Counted from the stretch's first letter, positions 1-7,626 are shown. The stretch: 18,525 nucleotides of DNA from Fen-549 sp964636655 (GCA_964636655.1 CAZWTK010000039.1:1-18525); one strand, 5' to 3'. Program-made: numbers and translations. The notes: generated from the letters alone by a model not told the origin.

Positions 1-1
1 C

Positions 2-1219
2 AAGCAGCGGACGGTCGTCCGCACGGCCTTCTGGTTCACGATCGTGAGCTCGACCGTCGGACTCGTGCTGGGGCTCGCCTTCGCGCCCGAGATCGCACGC
101 ATCCTCGGCTGGGAATCGAGCCGGGCCGGACTCGTTCGCGCCGCCACGGTGATGTTCTGGGCGGACATGAACTACCAGCAGCAGGCCGCTCTCTTCCGCG
201 CCGAGCAGCGGGCGACCTCGTACGCCATCGCCAGCGTCAGCAACGTGGTCATCACCATCGCCGCGACGGTGACACTCGTCGTCGTCGCGCAGCTGGGGCC
301 GATGGGCCTGATCGTCGGAAACTTCACCGGCACGCTGTGCGTGTTCGTCGTTCTCCTCGCCTATCGCGCCAGGCTGCTCGGCTTCGAGTTCGACCTGCGC
401 CTCTACCGCGCCATGGAGCACTTCGGGCTGCCCCTTCTTCCCTCGGCGCTCGCCCTCTGGGCGACCAAGTTCTCGGACCGCTTCTTCATCAACCACTTCC
501 TAGGCAAGGGGGACGTCGGTGTCTACTCCTTCGGCGTCCAGATCTCCTCGGCCCTCGTTCTCATCATCACCGCCTTCCAGCTCGCCTGGCCCGCCTTCGC
601 CTACTCGATCGAGGATGACGGAGAGGCCCGCCACACCTACTCTTTCGTGCTCACCTACTACCTCTTCTTCATGACCTGGGTGGCGGTCGCGCTGTCGCTG
701 CTCGCACCCTTCCTGGCCAGCGTTCTCGGAAGTCGAGTCGAATACCACCCGGGAGCTCGCTTCGTTCCGCTGCTCGCCTTCGGCAACGTGATCTTCGCCG
801 GATATATGGTGGTGGTGATCGGCATCGGGCGCGTGCGAAAGACCGGCGCCAACTGGATCATCACCGGCACAGGGGCGCTCGCCAACGTGGCACTCAACCT
901 CTTGCTCATCCCGCGCTACGGGGCAATCGGGGCGGCGATCTCTCTGGTCGTCGCCTACTCGGCGATGTTCCTGGCCATGAGCTGGCGCTCGCACCAGGTC
1001 TTTCCCGTTCCCTATCAGTGGCGGCGGCTGGCGACCCTGCTTGGAGTCGGAGTGGGCCTCGTCGTCGTTGGCAAGGAGCTCTCGCTCGGAGCTCCGCTCG
1101 CCCTGCTTCTCGCGCTCGCATTCCCGATCGCGCTGTTCGTGTTCGGCTTCTACTCATCCTCCGAGCGCGCTCTGCTGCTGAGGCTCGCGCGCCGTTTCCG
1201 GCGCGCGCAGACCGCTTGA
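2..1219 (+). CDS. Wzx-like polysaccharide flippase, 5' end missing
   Basis: The frame is open from the window edge, so the gene begins upstream; 405 residues and the TAG... stop region at 1217-1219 are visible. The product is a very hydrophobic multi-span membrane protein of the MATE/MVF (polysaccharide biosynthesis, RfbX/Wzx-like) type. Family-like features are the segment LPLLPSALALWATKFSDRFF, in which a charged residue pair sits at the start of the second half-bundle, the GVYSFG motif after it, and the late motif LIPRYGAIGAAIS, which is very typical of oligosaccharide flippases. The C-terminus ends in a basic cytoplasmic tail (RLARRFRRAQ). Its role would be to flip undecaprenyl-linked oligosaccharide across the membrane. 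The polymerase at 3327-4790 and the initiating transferase at 14511 fit the same pathway. It converges on the next gene with only a 9-bp gap. The exact substrate cannot be told. Confidence 0.88.
   Translation, partial: KQRTVVRTAFWFTIVSSTVGLVLGLAFAPEIARILGWESSRAGLVRAATVMFWADMNYQQQAALFRAEQRATSYAIASVSNVVITIAATVTLVVVAQLGPMGLIVGNFTGTLCVFVVLLAYRARLLGFEFDLRLYRAMEHFGLPLLPSALALWATKFSDRFFINHFLGKGDVGVYSFGVQISSALVLIITAFQLAWPAFAYSIEDDGEARHTYSFVLTYYLFFMTWVAVALSLLAPFLASVLGSRVEYHPGARFVPLLAFGNVIFAGYMVVVIGIGRVRKTGANWIITGTGALANVALNLLLIPRYGAIGAAISLVVAYSAMFLAMSWRSHQVFPVPYQWRRLATLLGVGVGLVVVGKELSLGAPLALLLALAFPIALFVFGFYSSSERALLLRLARRFRRAQTA
1186..1207. terminator. GC-rich hairpin at convergent gene ends
   Basis: Nine-base perfect arms CGCGCGCCG (1186-1194) and CGGCGCGCG (1199-1207) enclose a TTTC loop inside the last codons of the flippase gene. 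No T-tract follows on either strand, so it could serve as a U-less actinobacterial terminator for the two convergent genes, or simply reflect codons for the Arg/Ala-rich tail. Confidence 0.3.
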
Positions 1220-1228
1220 GATCGGCTC

Positions 1229-2185
1229 TCAGCTCACGATGATGCGTGCGCCTGCCACGTACGGCCCGGAGCGAACGATCACCCGGTAGCTCCCGGGGGC
1301 AGCCGGGGCTCGCAGTACCAGCGAACGGCTTGCCGCTAAGCCGGACCGCCCGGCAAAACGCCAGCGCACGACATCGCGATCGGTCGAGATGGCGAGCCTG
1401 AACATCTTTCGAGCAGGGATGTGGACGGTCCCCGGTCGCAGGCGAAGAATGCGCAGACGCACGGGAATCGGCGTGGTCGGAGCCGATTCGTTGCCGGCCC
1501 GATCGACCGCTCTCAAGGTCAGGTCGTGCCAACCCAGGCGAAGGCGGCCGTCGACCCTTCCCCCCCAGTCGAACTTGCTCGACTTGCTCGCTCGGAGTTT
1601 CGTCGTCTCGGTCAGCTTCCCATCCACGAAGAGCAGGATGCGAGCCCGCTCGTTTACCCGGTAGCGGATGTGAAGGAAGTCTTTGTGACGGTCGCCGTCC
1701 GGCGAGATCGTGCGCGGGTTGACCGCGACAGAGATGATCTCGGGCGCCTGCGTGTCGAGCCGGATGACGTTGGGGAGCCAGATCGTTCGCCGCTCGTTGG
1801 CAAGATAGACACGCACGCGGTAGTTGCCGTTCGGAGCAAGCCGACCTAGTTCGTCGCGCCCGTTCCAGGTCGCTTTCAGCCGGCCCGCCGGCTTGTCCGC
1901 GCCGTCGAGCAGCCGCCGGATCTCCCGGTCGCGGTCGTGTGAATCGACGATCGAGAGAGTGACCTGCTCGCCGCGGCGCAGCGTGAACACGACCCAGGCC
2001 CTCGACGTGTTGCAGCCGCAGGTCGGTGAGAACAGCTTCGTGACGTGAGTGCTCTTGATCGGTGCCGGCTCGAGCTTCAGACGCTCGGTAACCACAAAGG
2101 CGATACCGGTTGCCACCATTAGAAGCGTGACGAGAACGGGTGGGCCAAAACGCTTGAACACGGGCACGCTGAGTTTACGTGCCAC
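1229..2185 (-). CDS. Membrane-anchored FlgD-Ig-like domain protein
   Basis: This 318-aa protein starts at GTG (2183-2185). It has a short basic N-terminus, one membrane helix (about residues 15-33) that could be an uncleaved signal anchor, and then an extracytoplasmic region. Residues about 60-130 match the FlgD Ig-like fold: the strand-rich stretch ends in TWNGRDELGRLAPNGNYRVRV, the family's W-(D/N)G-x-(D/N)-x-x-G-x-x-(A/V)-P-x-G-x-Y signature. A second beta-sandwich unit starts near residue 148 (TQAPEI) with an SPDGD motif at 161-165, and continues to a third beta-rich C-terminal unit. Two close cysteines (C56, C58) precede the first domain. Such modules are usually secreted adhesion, scaffold or cell-surface parts. 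No catalytic motif is visible. Alternative GTG starts at residues 7 and 9 would retain the helix. Function is unknown; lying beside polysaccharide genes hints at the cell surface. Confidence 0.75.
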   Translation of the reverse strand: MARKLSVPVFKRFGPPVLVTLLMVATGIAFVVTERLKLEPAPIKSTHVTKLFSPTCGCNTSRAWVVFTLRRGEQVTLSIVDSHDRDREIRRLLDGADKPAGRLKATWNGRDELGRLAPNGNYRVRVYLANERRTIWLPNVIRLDTQAPEIISVAVNPRTISPDGDRHKDFLHIRYRVNERARILLFVDGKLTETTKLRASKSSKFDWGGRVDGRLRLGWHDLTLRAVDRAGNESAPTTPIPVRLRILRLRPGTVHIPARKMFRLAISTDRDVVRWRFAGRSGLAASRSLVLRAPAAPGSYRVIVRSGPYVAGARIIVS

Positions 2186-2285
2186 CCGGAGTCGCGTGGC
2201 CGAAGAGCCTCTCGCAGAGTGACGGCCTACCGGCCGGGTGTGATGCGGTTAGTGCGAGTCCGAGGCGCGGGGAAAGCTCGGACCC

Positions 2286-2314
2286 TCGACAGGAGAGTTG
2301 CCTCGTGGTAAACT
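2286..2314 (+). promoter_or_regulatory. Sigma-70-like promoter for the response regulator
   Basis: TCGACA (2286-2291) and TAAACT (2309-2314) are separated by exactly 17 bases and lie 27 bases before the GTG at 2342. They match TTGACA/TATAAT at five and four of six positions. The predicted transcript would begin near 2321 with a leader of about 20 bases and no clear Shine-Dalgarno sequence. Confidence 0.45.
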
Positions 2315-2341
2315 GAGGCTCGCTTTCGAGCTGCCGCCATA

Positions 2342-2761
2342 GTGACTCCAACCGCCGCAACCGTTCTTGTCTGCGAAGACGATCCGAGTCTTCGTCTTCT
2401 GTTTCGGCTTACGATCGAGCCACATGGCTACTCGGTGGTCGAAGCCGGCGACGGCCGATCGGCAATCGAGCTGGCACGGAGCATCGGGCCCGATCTCATC
2501 ATCGTCGACATGGGCCTGCCGGACTGCAGCGGCATCGAGGTCGTGCGGGCCATCAAGGGTGAGCCCGAGCTCGAGAAGACGCCCATATTGATGGCGACCG
2601 GAAGCATGCAGCCCGGCGATCGGTTGAGCGCAGAGGACGCCGGCGTGGACGCCTTCCTCTATAAGCCGTTCAACATGATCAGGCTGATCACGGAAGTCCA
2701 GCGACTGTTGGGAGAGCGCGAGACCAGCGATCCCGGCCTCTCGCTACGTCGTCTGCACTGA
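2342..2761 (+). CDS. Single-domain response regulator (CheY/receiver)
   Basis: This 139-aa protein consists of one receiver domain and has no output domain. The landmarks are visible: acidic pair D13/D14, phospho-acceptor D56 in the sequence IIVDMGLPD, conserved T86 in MATGS, and K108 in the KPF motif that closes beta5. It would be phosphorylated by an unseen histidine kinase and act through protein-protein contact, as in phosphorelays. About 25 residues follow the domain (from position 115), rich in Arg and Ser. The start is GTG at 2342. It stands alone between divergent or convergent neighbours and has its own promoter-like sequence. No kinase or chemotaxis gene lies in the window, so its partner and pathway cannot be named. 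Confidence 0.85.
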   Translation: MTPTAATVLVCEDDPSLRLLFRLTIEPHGYSVVEAGDGRSAIELARSIGPDLIIVDMGLPDCSGIEVVRAIKGEPELEKTPILMATGSMQPGDRLSAEDAGVDAFLYKPFNMIRLITEVQRLLGERETSDPGLSLRRLH

Positions 2762-2795
2762 CAGCCGTCGTCTGTCTCGACGCCGGTGTGCCCGC

Positions 2796-2987
2796 TCAGT
2801 CGGGTGGCGCTATGGCGTTGCACTGCTCGCAGTGCTGCTCGAACGGCATCCCGTGAATGCAGCACGGTATCGGGATCGACCAGGCATGGAGACGAGTCGC
2901 CGTGTCGACCATTCGCGTTGTGACTGCGACTTGGGACCGCTTGACCGGAGCGGCGCACTTCGGCGGTTCATTCATGAGGAGGCTCAT
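2796..2987 (-). CDS. Small Cys/His-rich hypothetical protein
   Basis: This is a 63-aa candidate starting at ATG (2985-2987). An AAGGAG Shine-Dalgarno-like sequence lies 11 bases upstream (plus-strand 2999-3004), which is the main reason to accept it. The C-terminal third, CCIHGMPFEQHCEQC, carries four cysteines and two histidines in an arrangement able to bind zinc (C-C-x-H-x6-H-C-x2-C). Third codon positions are mostly G or C, as in neighbouring genes. No family was recognised and no function is proposed. It ends 34 bp from the response regulator's stop, converging on it. A second in-frame ATG is residue 5. The overlapping minus-strand frame reaching to 2659 looks like a shadow. Confidence 0.45.
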   Translation of the reverse strand: MSLLMNEPPKCAAPVKRSQVAVTTRMVDTATRLHAWSIPIPCCIHGMPFEQHCEQCNAIAPPD

Positions 2988-3262
2988 GCGGGGAGCTTCT
3001 CCTTGGGGGCGTAGGTTTTTCTCAGAGCCAAAGCGACTTGGCTCACTACAAAAGCTATCCGCTCTGAAAACGTTTTCCTAGCGCCAAACAGGGGATTGAT
3101 ATCACTCGAATGGGGGTCAAGTTCGAAATCGCCTCTTCATAAACCGGTTTCCCGTCAGGCATTCGAAAACCCGCGAGCCAGGACCCTCTTTTTCTGGTCG
3201 CCGCTGCCGAAGAAGAGAGGGCGGTTCATTTCGACCGACATGGATGTGGGAGGGGTTGGCAG
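2988..3262. other. AT-richer intergenic spacer with several dyads
   Basis: This spacer has lower GC than its surroundings. I see three short dyads: 7-base arms GAGCCAA/TTGGCTC (3025-3031 and 3038-3044), the palindrome GAAAACGTTTTC (3066-3077), and AAACCGGTTT (3141-3150). A weaker stem CCCTCT (3184-3189) / AGAGGG (about 3216-3221) lies close to the small ORF at 3263. No gene of normal size, tRNA or known riboswitch motif was recognised. Confidence 0.55.
3066..3077. promoter_or_regulatory. Palindromic operator-like site
   Basis: GAAAACGTTTTC is a perfect 12-base palindrome centred on CG. With its flanks it reads CTGAAAACGTTTTCCT, which resembles operators of LacI/GalR-family regulators (for example cre sites). 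No LacI-family gene lies in this window, so the link is inferential. Confidence 0.3.
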
Positions 3263-3346
3263 ATGATTATCTGGATAGTGGCGGCGATAACGTCTTTTGT
3301 TGCTCTTGGCTTCATTGCGGTCGAGTTCATGCCGCACCACCACTGA
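3263..3346 (+). CDS. Candidate 27-aa single-span membrane peptide
   Basis: A short frame of 27 codons runs from ATG 3263 to TGA at 3346. A strong Shine-Dalgarno stretch GGGAGGGG (within 3248-3256) lies about nine bases before the ATG. The peptide has an uninterrupted hydrophobic stretch from residue 2 to about 22 (beginning IIWIVAAITSF), long enough for one membrane helix, and then a MPHHH tail. Its last 20 bases overlap the 3' end of the polymerase gene on the other strand. Codons are less GC-biased than in neighbours, so it may be recently evolved or spurious. Small membrane proteins of this form often regulate larger membrane complexes, but nothing here fixes a function. Confidence 0.35.
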   Translation: MIIWIVAAITSFVALGFIAVEFMPHHH

Positions 3347-4790
3347 CCGCAGACTCTTCCTTTGGAAGCGTGAGCGGCGCGGCGACCGCGATGGCGAGGA
3401 ACCCCCAGGTCATCGGGTCTTCGAAGAAGTCCGCGTAGAAGAGGCTCTGCACGGCGATCGCCGTCAACGCAAGCGCACAGACGAGCTGAACGCGTCCCGA
3501 AAACGTCGGCCCGGCGCGCCGGAACGTCACGAGTAACGACGTCCCGAGAAGCCAGAGAAAGAGCGCAAACCCGATCACCCCCTCCTCTGCGGCGATGGTC
3601 ACGGGCGTGGTGTGCGAGGCGGCCTTGCGCAGGTTCCGCCCGGACATTCCGGTGATCTCGGCGTAGGCACGCCTGAAGCCCCCGATACCGACCCCGATAA
3701 CCGGGTGATGGACGGCGATTCGTATCCCGTGCGCGACGAGAGTCGAGCGCGCCGAGGTGATGCTGTTCAGATCTCTCTTCGACCCGTCGAGCATCTTTGC
3801 GCGGGCTTGCGGCGTCATCACCACGGCGGGAACGATCAGCATCGACACGACCAGCAGAGGGACCGCTGCGCGCCGGCGCCAGGCGACGAGGGCCGCGGCG
3901 ACCACCCCCACGACGAGAGCCGCAAAGCTCGACTGCGAGAATGAAAGCGCAAGCCCGACCCAGAGCGCTCCGATCACACAGGTCGTAACGGCGAGCCAGG
4001 GGCGACCGGCGCGCGTAACCACGAGCGCAAGGCAGGCCAGTATGGCGAGCACGAGGAAGCGTCCGTAGATCGACGGGTCCCAGAACACCGAGTTGACCCG
4101 AAAGAAGGGCGCGTAGGCGTTCGAGTTGATCACCTTCGGATTCCAAAAGATCTCGCGCGTCTGGTACTGATAGGCGCCGACGAGCGCGAAGACGAGCGCC
4201 ATCGCGACGAGCTGCAGGAGCAGTCCCTGGAGCAAGCGCCGCGACCAGCGCAGCCGGGCCAGCGCCAGTGCGAGAAACGTGAACGGCAGCAGGGCCGCAT
4301 CGAGCTGGGTCGATCCTCTCCGAACGTCGATGCTCCAGACGAGCGATACCGCGCTCCAGACGACGAAGCCCGCCAGCGGCCAGGCGATTGGGCCCAATTC
4401 CCGCGACCGCTTGTCGCCTCGGTAGATCTCGAGCGCAACTACGAAAGTCGCCGCCGTGATGAGCACATAAAGAGGAACGAAGGAGTTGTAGATGGAGCCA
4501 CTCAACCTGAATGGAAGGCGGGCCGGGACACAGGCCAACGCGAGGATCGGGAGCAGCGCGGGCTGGCGTCGAAGCGCGACGACGAGGATCGCAGCGCCCG
4601 CCAGCACGATCAGGGCGACGATCGCTACCGATACCAGGCCGGTATGCGGTGTGAACGCCGCAGCCGCGAGCCCGCCTCCGCAGGCCGTGAGCGCGAGCCC
4701 GATCAGGCGCACCGCCCGTCCTCTTCCCAGCAGCAGTCCGATTACTCCCAGTGCCGCAAGCGGGCCGCCGATTTGCGCGAGCGCGTCCAT
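3327..4790 (-). CDS. O-antigen ligase/polymerase (Wzy/WaaL-like) membrane protein
   Basis: This 487-aa protein has about a dozen hydrophobic segments, as usual for the Wzy_C (O-antigen ligase/polymerase) family. Family-like motifs are LSFSQSSFAAL around residue 290, the short Gly-rich GVGIGGFRRAYAE around 380 and, in the large external loop, ASHTTPVTIAAEEGVIGF, whose His and Glu-Glu-Gly positions are typical of the catalytic periplasmic loop. It would polymerise or transfer undecaprenyl-linked repeat units on the outer face of the membrane. The start is ATG at 4790 with AGGAAG a few bases before it. It lies downstream of, and on the same strand as, the sulfur operon, but a 150-bp gap with palindromes suggests its own transcription unit. 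Together with the flippase and the sugar transferase it indicates a Wzx/Wzy-type pathway. Ligase and polymerase roles cannot be separated by eye. Confidence 0.85.
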   Translation of the reverse strand: MDALAQIGGPLAALGVIGLLLGRGRAVRLIGLALTACGGGLAAAAFTPHTGLVSVAIVALIVLAGAAILVVALRRQPALLPILALACVPARLPFRLSGSIYNSFVPLYVLITAATFVVALEIYRGDKRSRELGPIAWPLAGFVVWSAVSLVWSIDVRRGSTQLDAALLPFTFLALALARLRWSRRLLQGLLLQLVAMALVFALVGAYQYQTREIFWNPKVINSNAYAPFFRVNSVFWDPSIYGRFLVLAILACLALVVTRAGRPWLAVTTCVIGALWVGLALSFSQSSFAALVVGVVAAALVAWRRRAAVPLLVVSMLIVPAVVMTPQARAKMLDGSKRDLNSITSARSTLVAHGIRIAVHHPVIGVGIGGFRRAYAEITGMSGRNLRKAASHTTPVTIAAEEGVIGFALFLWLLGTSLLVTFRRAGPTFSGRVQLVCALALTAIAVQSLFYADFFEDPMTWGFLAIAVAAPLTLPKEESAVSGGAA

Positions 4791-4811
4791 TATCTTCCTG
4801 TCAGCTTCTAG

Positions 4812-4852
4812 CGCTCGGCGCCGAGCGAGATCGCCACCACTGCATATTGCAG
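4812..4852. promoter_or_regulatory. Two palindromes in the polymerase leader
   Basis: CGCTCGGC directly abuts GCCGAGCG (4812-4827), a perfect 16-base palindrome. CTGCA-TAT-TGCAG (4840-4852) follows. Both lie 22-62 bases before the polymerase ATG. A TAAACT hexamer on the minus strand (4876-4881) is a possible -10. They could be operators or leader hairpins. Confidence 0.3.
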
Positions 4853-4940
4853 GGTAAAACCTTCAAAGCCGAGCAAGTTTACAGCTGTAGCTTGGCACAA
4901 CGGCGAAGCGGCCCGCCGAACCCTCCGGGAGTAAGGGTCA

Positions 4941-5846
4941 CTACGGTGAGAGCTCTTCGGCCGGTCGTGCTCCGGAGCGCCGCGAAAGAAGGTGAGCGCC
5001 GCCCCAGGTCGCGAAGGCGAGAACGCCCAGCCCGAGCCCGACGAAAACGGCGATGTCCGTCCAGCTGCCCGGTAGTGGCTCGAACATCTTGAAACCGCTC
5101 AACAGCAGTACGACCGAGAAGGCGATCCGAAGCACGCGGTCGGGAATGCCCACGCTCACCTGACTACCGATCATGATGCCGGGAATCGAACCGGGGAGCA
5201 TCCAGAGAAGTGCGTGCCAGGCGACGTTACCGCTGACGACATGGCCTAGCCCCGCCACCCAGCAGAGAGCGGCGGCGTGGAAGATGTCGGTACCGACGAT
5301 ACGCCGGGCCGTTAGTGGGAAGACGAGCAGCATCACCAGCCCGAAGAAGGTGCCGCTTCCAACCGAGGTCAGACCGACGACGAAGCCGCCGGTCGATCCC
5401 AGAACGAAGGCGATCACGCGATCGCGAGGGCGAAGTCGGAACCCCTTCTCGCTCGCCTTGACGCCTCCCTTGACGAACGTCTTGATCAGAAAGCCGATCC
5501 CGCCCAGAATCAGCGCCGCTGCGATGATCCGCTTCTGCAAGTCGGCCGCACCATCGCCCAGCCGGTGAGAGAACCAGACTCCGAGCAGCGACATCGGCAC
5601 CGAGCCGCAGAGCATCCAGAGGACGAGTCGCTTGTGGATCGTCCCGAGCACGTGGTGGCGGGCGGCGCCGAACGACTTGAAGATCGCGCCGTGCATCAGA
5701 TCGGTGCCGACGGCCTTGCCTGGATCGAAGCCGAAGGCGAGGATGAGGAGCGGCGTCATCAGCGAGCCGCCCCCCATACCGGTCATGCCGACCAGCGTGC
5801 CTACGCCGAGCCCCAGCAGAACGAACTGCCAGGTGCCTCCGCTCAC
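4941..5846 (-). CDS. TauE/SafE-family sulfite/organosulfonate exporter
   Basis: This 301-aa integral membrane protein has about eight hydrophobic segments in two repeated halves. The N-terminal motif VGMTGMGGGSLMTPLL, followed by AVGTDLMHG, is the hallmark of TauE/SafE (DUF81) permeases; a second-half counterpart is GLTSVGSGTFFGLVML plus IVGTDIFHA. Members move sulfite, sulfoacetate, sulfolactate or other small anions. The GTG start (5844-5846) shares bases with the TGA stop of sat (GTGA overlap), and GAGG lies about 11 bases upstream, so it is probably translated by coupling as the last gene of the sulfur operon. That position, after genes that make sulfite and phosphosulfolactate, suggests export of sulfite or a C3 sulfonate. 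The direction and substrate are inferred. Confidence 0.85.
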   Translation of the reverse strand: MSGGTWQFVLLGLGVGTLVGMTGMGGGSLMTPLLILAFGFDPGKAVGTDLMHGAIFKSFGAARHHVLGTIHKRLVLWMLCGSVPMSLLGVWFSHRLGDGAADLQKRIIAAALILGGIGFLIKTFVKGGVKASEKGFRLRPRDRVIAFVLGSTGGFVVGLTSVGSGTFFGLVMLLVFPLTARRIVGTDIFHAAALCWVAGLGHVVSGNVAWHALLWMLPGSIPGIMIGSQVSVGIPDRVLRIAFSVVLLLSGFKMFEPLPGSWTDIAVFVGLGLGVLAFATWGGAHLLSRRSGARPAEELSP

Positions 5847-6976
5847 GGGCGATAAGCCTCTATGAGTACGTCGGCGACCTCGGGCCGTGTGAACTCGATC
5901 GGAGGCTCTTCGCCCGCGGCGAGCATCTCACGCACCTTGGTGCCCGAGAGCACGACCCTGTCGGAGGCGCCGTGCGGACAGGTCTTGGTCGAGGCCATCG
6001 AGCCGCAGACCCGGCACCAGAACGAGTGCTCGAACATCATCGGCTCGATGTCGAGCTCGTGCGGCGCGAACTCGTCGAAGATCAACTGAGCGTCGTAGGT
6101 GCCGTAGTAGCTCCCGACTCCCGCATGGTCACGGCCGACGATGAAGTGCGAGCAACCGTAGTTCTTGCGGCAGATGGCGTGCCAGATAGCTTCGCGCGGT
6201 CCCGCGTAGCGCATCGCGGCGGGGAAGGCGGAGACGACGACGCGATCGGCCGGGTAGTAGCCCTCGATCAGCTTGTGGTAGCACTCTACGCGCACGTCCG
6301 GCGGGATGTCGCCCGCCTTGGTGTCACCCACGAGCGGGTGGATGAGCAGGCCGTCGACCGTCTCGAGCGCGACCTTTGTCAGATACTCGTGCGCCCGGTG
6401 AATCGGGTTGCGTGTCTGGAAGCCCACCACGCGACGCCAGCCCCGCTCGGCGAAGAGCGCACGCGTGGCCGCCGGGTCGAGCGCCAGCTCGGGGAAGAGC
6501 GATGCCTGGCGTTCGAAGACGGTGACCTCGCCGGCTAGGTAGAGAGGCTTCTGCGCAAGCAGGACGGCAACCCCCGGATGCGCCTCGTCGGTTGTTCGGT
6601 AGCAGAGCTCGGCCTCGCGTTTGACGTCGTAGTCGTACACCTCGGCGACGTCGAGCACGGCGTAAAGCGTTCCGTCTTCGCCGGCCAGGGCGACTCGCTC
6701 GCCCTTCGGCGCCTCGTCCACCGCCAGGCAAACGGGCAGTGACCAGGCGAGCCCGTTCGTCAGCCGCATGCTCTCCAGCACCGACTCATAGTCGCTGCGG
6801 CCCATGAATCCGGATAGCGGCGAGAGGGCGCCCGAGGCGATCATGTCCAGGTCGGCGAGCTCGCGCGAGCTGAGAACGACCCGCTCGAGCGAGTCGACGC
6901 CGTCGGGGCGCGGGCCGGTGCGATCGACCAGCTCGCCGCCGTGCGGCTTGATCAGCCTGTCCAGAGCGGAGCTCAC
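5843..6976 (-). CDS. sat: ATP sulfurylase (sulfate adenylyltransferase)
   Basis: Sat makes adenosine 5'-phosphosulfate (APS) and pyrophosphate from ATP and sulfate, the entry step of sulfate activation in the cytoplasm. I place the start at GTG 6974-6976, giving 377 aa, the usual size for the single-chain Sat type with an N-terminal PUA-like domain. The open frame runs further upstream, but that part overlaps cysC and is arginine-rich. The chosen GTG overlaps the cysC TGA and has a GAGGTG ribosome site. Motifs are QTRNPIHRAHE (187-197), the ATP-binding GRDHAGVG (281-288), AMRYAGPRE (254-262), and a zinc-site pattern C321-x2-C324-x8-C333-x-H335 seen in many bacterial and archaeal Sat proteins. 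The SGTKVREML segment (344-352) is also characteristic. It sits between cysC and the TauE gene with four-base overlaps on both sides. Confidence 0.96.
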   Translation of the reverse strand: MSSALDRLIKPHGGELVDRTGPRPDGVDSLERVVLSSRELADLDMIASGALSPLSGFMGRSDYESVLESMRLTNGLAWSLPVCLAVDEAPKGERVALAGEDGTLYAVLDVAEVYDYDVKREAELCYRTTDEAHPGVAVLLAQKPLYLAGEVTVFERQASLFPELALDPAATRALFAERGWRRVVGFQTRNPIHRAHEYLTKVALETVDGLLIHPLVGDTKAGDIPPDVRVECYHKLIEGYYPADRVVVSAFPAAMRYAGPREAIWHAICRKNYGCSHFIVGRDHAGVGSYYGTYDAQLIFDEFAPHELDIEPMMFEHSFWCRVCGSMASTKTCPHGASDRVVLSGTKVREMLAAGEEPPIEFTRPEVADVLIEAYRP

Positions 6977-7626
6977 GCTCTCACCTCGCTTTCGATCAAC
7001 CCGAGTTGCTCGAGCTTGGCGACCACTTCTTGCGCGGCTTGCTCGGGTGACAGCTGCTCGGTGTCGAGAGCGATATCCGGGTTGACCGGAACCTCGTATG
7101 GATCGTCGACGCCGGTGAAGCCCTTGATCTCTCCGGCGAAGGCCTTCGCATACAAACCCTTGACGTCGCGGCGAGCGCACTCCTCGACCGAGGCGCCGAC
7201 GTAGACCTCGACGTAGCGGCCGAACTCCTCGACCAGCGCGCGGTTTTTCTGCCGGATCGCCTCGTACGGGGAGATCGCGGCCGCGATCACGGCAGCGCCA
7301 TGGCGCGTGAGGCGCGAGGCGACCCAGCCGATGCGCTCGATGTTGGTGTCTCGATCTTCCTTCGAGAAGCCGAGGCCCTTGGACAGATGAGTGCGCACCG
7401 TGTCGCCGTCCAGGTACTCGACGATGCAGCCACGCTCGTCGAGAGCCGGGCCGACCAGGTGCGCGATCGTCGTCTTACCCGAGCCGGAGAGTCCGGTGAA
7501 CCAGAGAGTGAAGCCGCCGCCGCGCACGCGGTCCGACTCCGGGTGCTCGTGAGGGTAGATGTGCTCCACGGTCCGTGCCCCCTCGTTGTCCGCGCCGGAG
7601 CCCGGCGTAACGTCTTTGCTGTTCAT
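6973..7626 (-). CDS. cysC: Adenylylsulfate (APS) kinase
   Basis: CysC phosphorylates APS to 3'-phosphoadenylylsulfate (PAPS). The start is ATG 7624-7626, giving 217 aa; AAAGGG lies about five bases upstream and the ATG shares one base with the cysH stop (TGATG). The longer open frame upstream is a shadow of cysH. The P-loop GLSGSGKTT covers residues 45-53, the DGD motif (73-75, in YLDGDTVR) binds APS, and the lid region RDVKGLYAKAFAGEIKGFTG followed by DDPYE is diagnostic of APS kinases. About 35 extra residues, polar and His/Glu-rich, precede the core. Because the neighbouring reductase carries the Fe-S motifs of an APS reductase, PAPS may not be needed for reduction and could serve sulfotransferases. 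Confidence 0.95.
   Translation of the reverse strand: MNSKDVTPGSGADNEGARTVEHIYPHEHPESDRVRGGGFTLWFTGLSGSGKTTIAHLVGPALDERGCIVEYLDGDTVRTHLSKGLGFSKEDRDTNIERIGWVASRLTRHGAAVIAAAISPYEAIRQKNRALVEEFGRYVEVYVGASVEECARRDVKGLYAKAFAGEIKGFTGVDDPYEVPVNPDIALDTEQLSPEQAAQEVVAKLEQLGLIESEVRA

Noticed and set aside
906..1532. Minus-strand open frame spanning the convergent gene ends
   Set aside because: It overlaps the flippase and the Ig-like gene, and its translation is almost entirely Arg, Ala and Ser.
3025..3044. Hairpin in the spacer considered as a Rho-independent terminator
   Set aside because: No T-run follows on either strand and no gene ends just before it.
6977..7180. N-terminal extension of sat up to 7180
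   Set aside because: This part overlaps cysC and gives Arg-rich sequence; the GTG at 6976 has a ribosome site and gives the normal family length.
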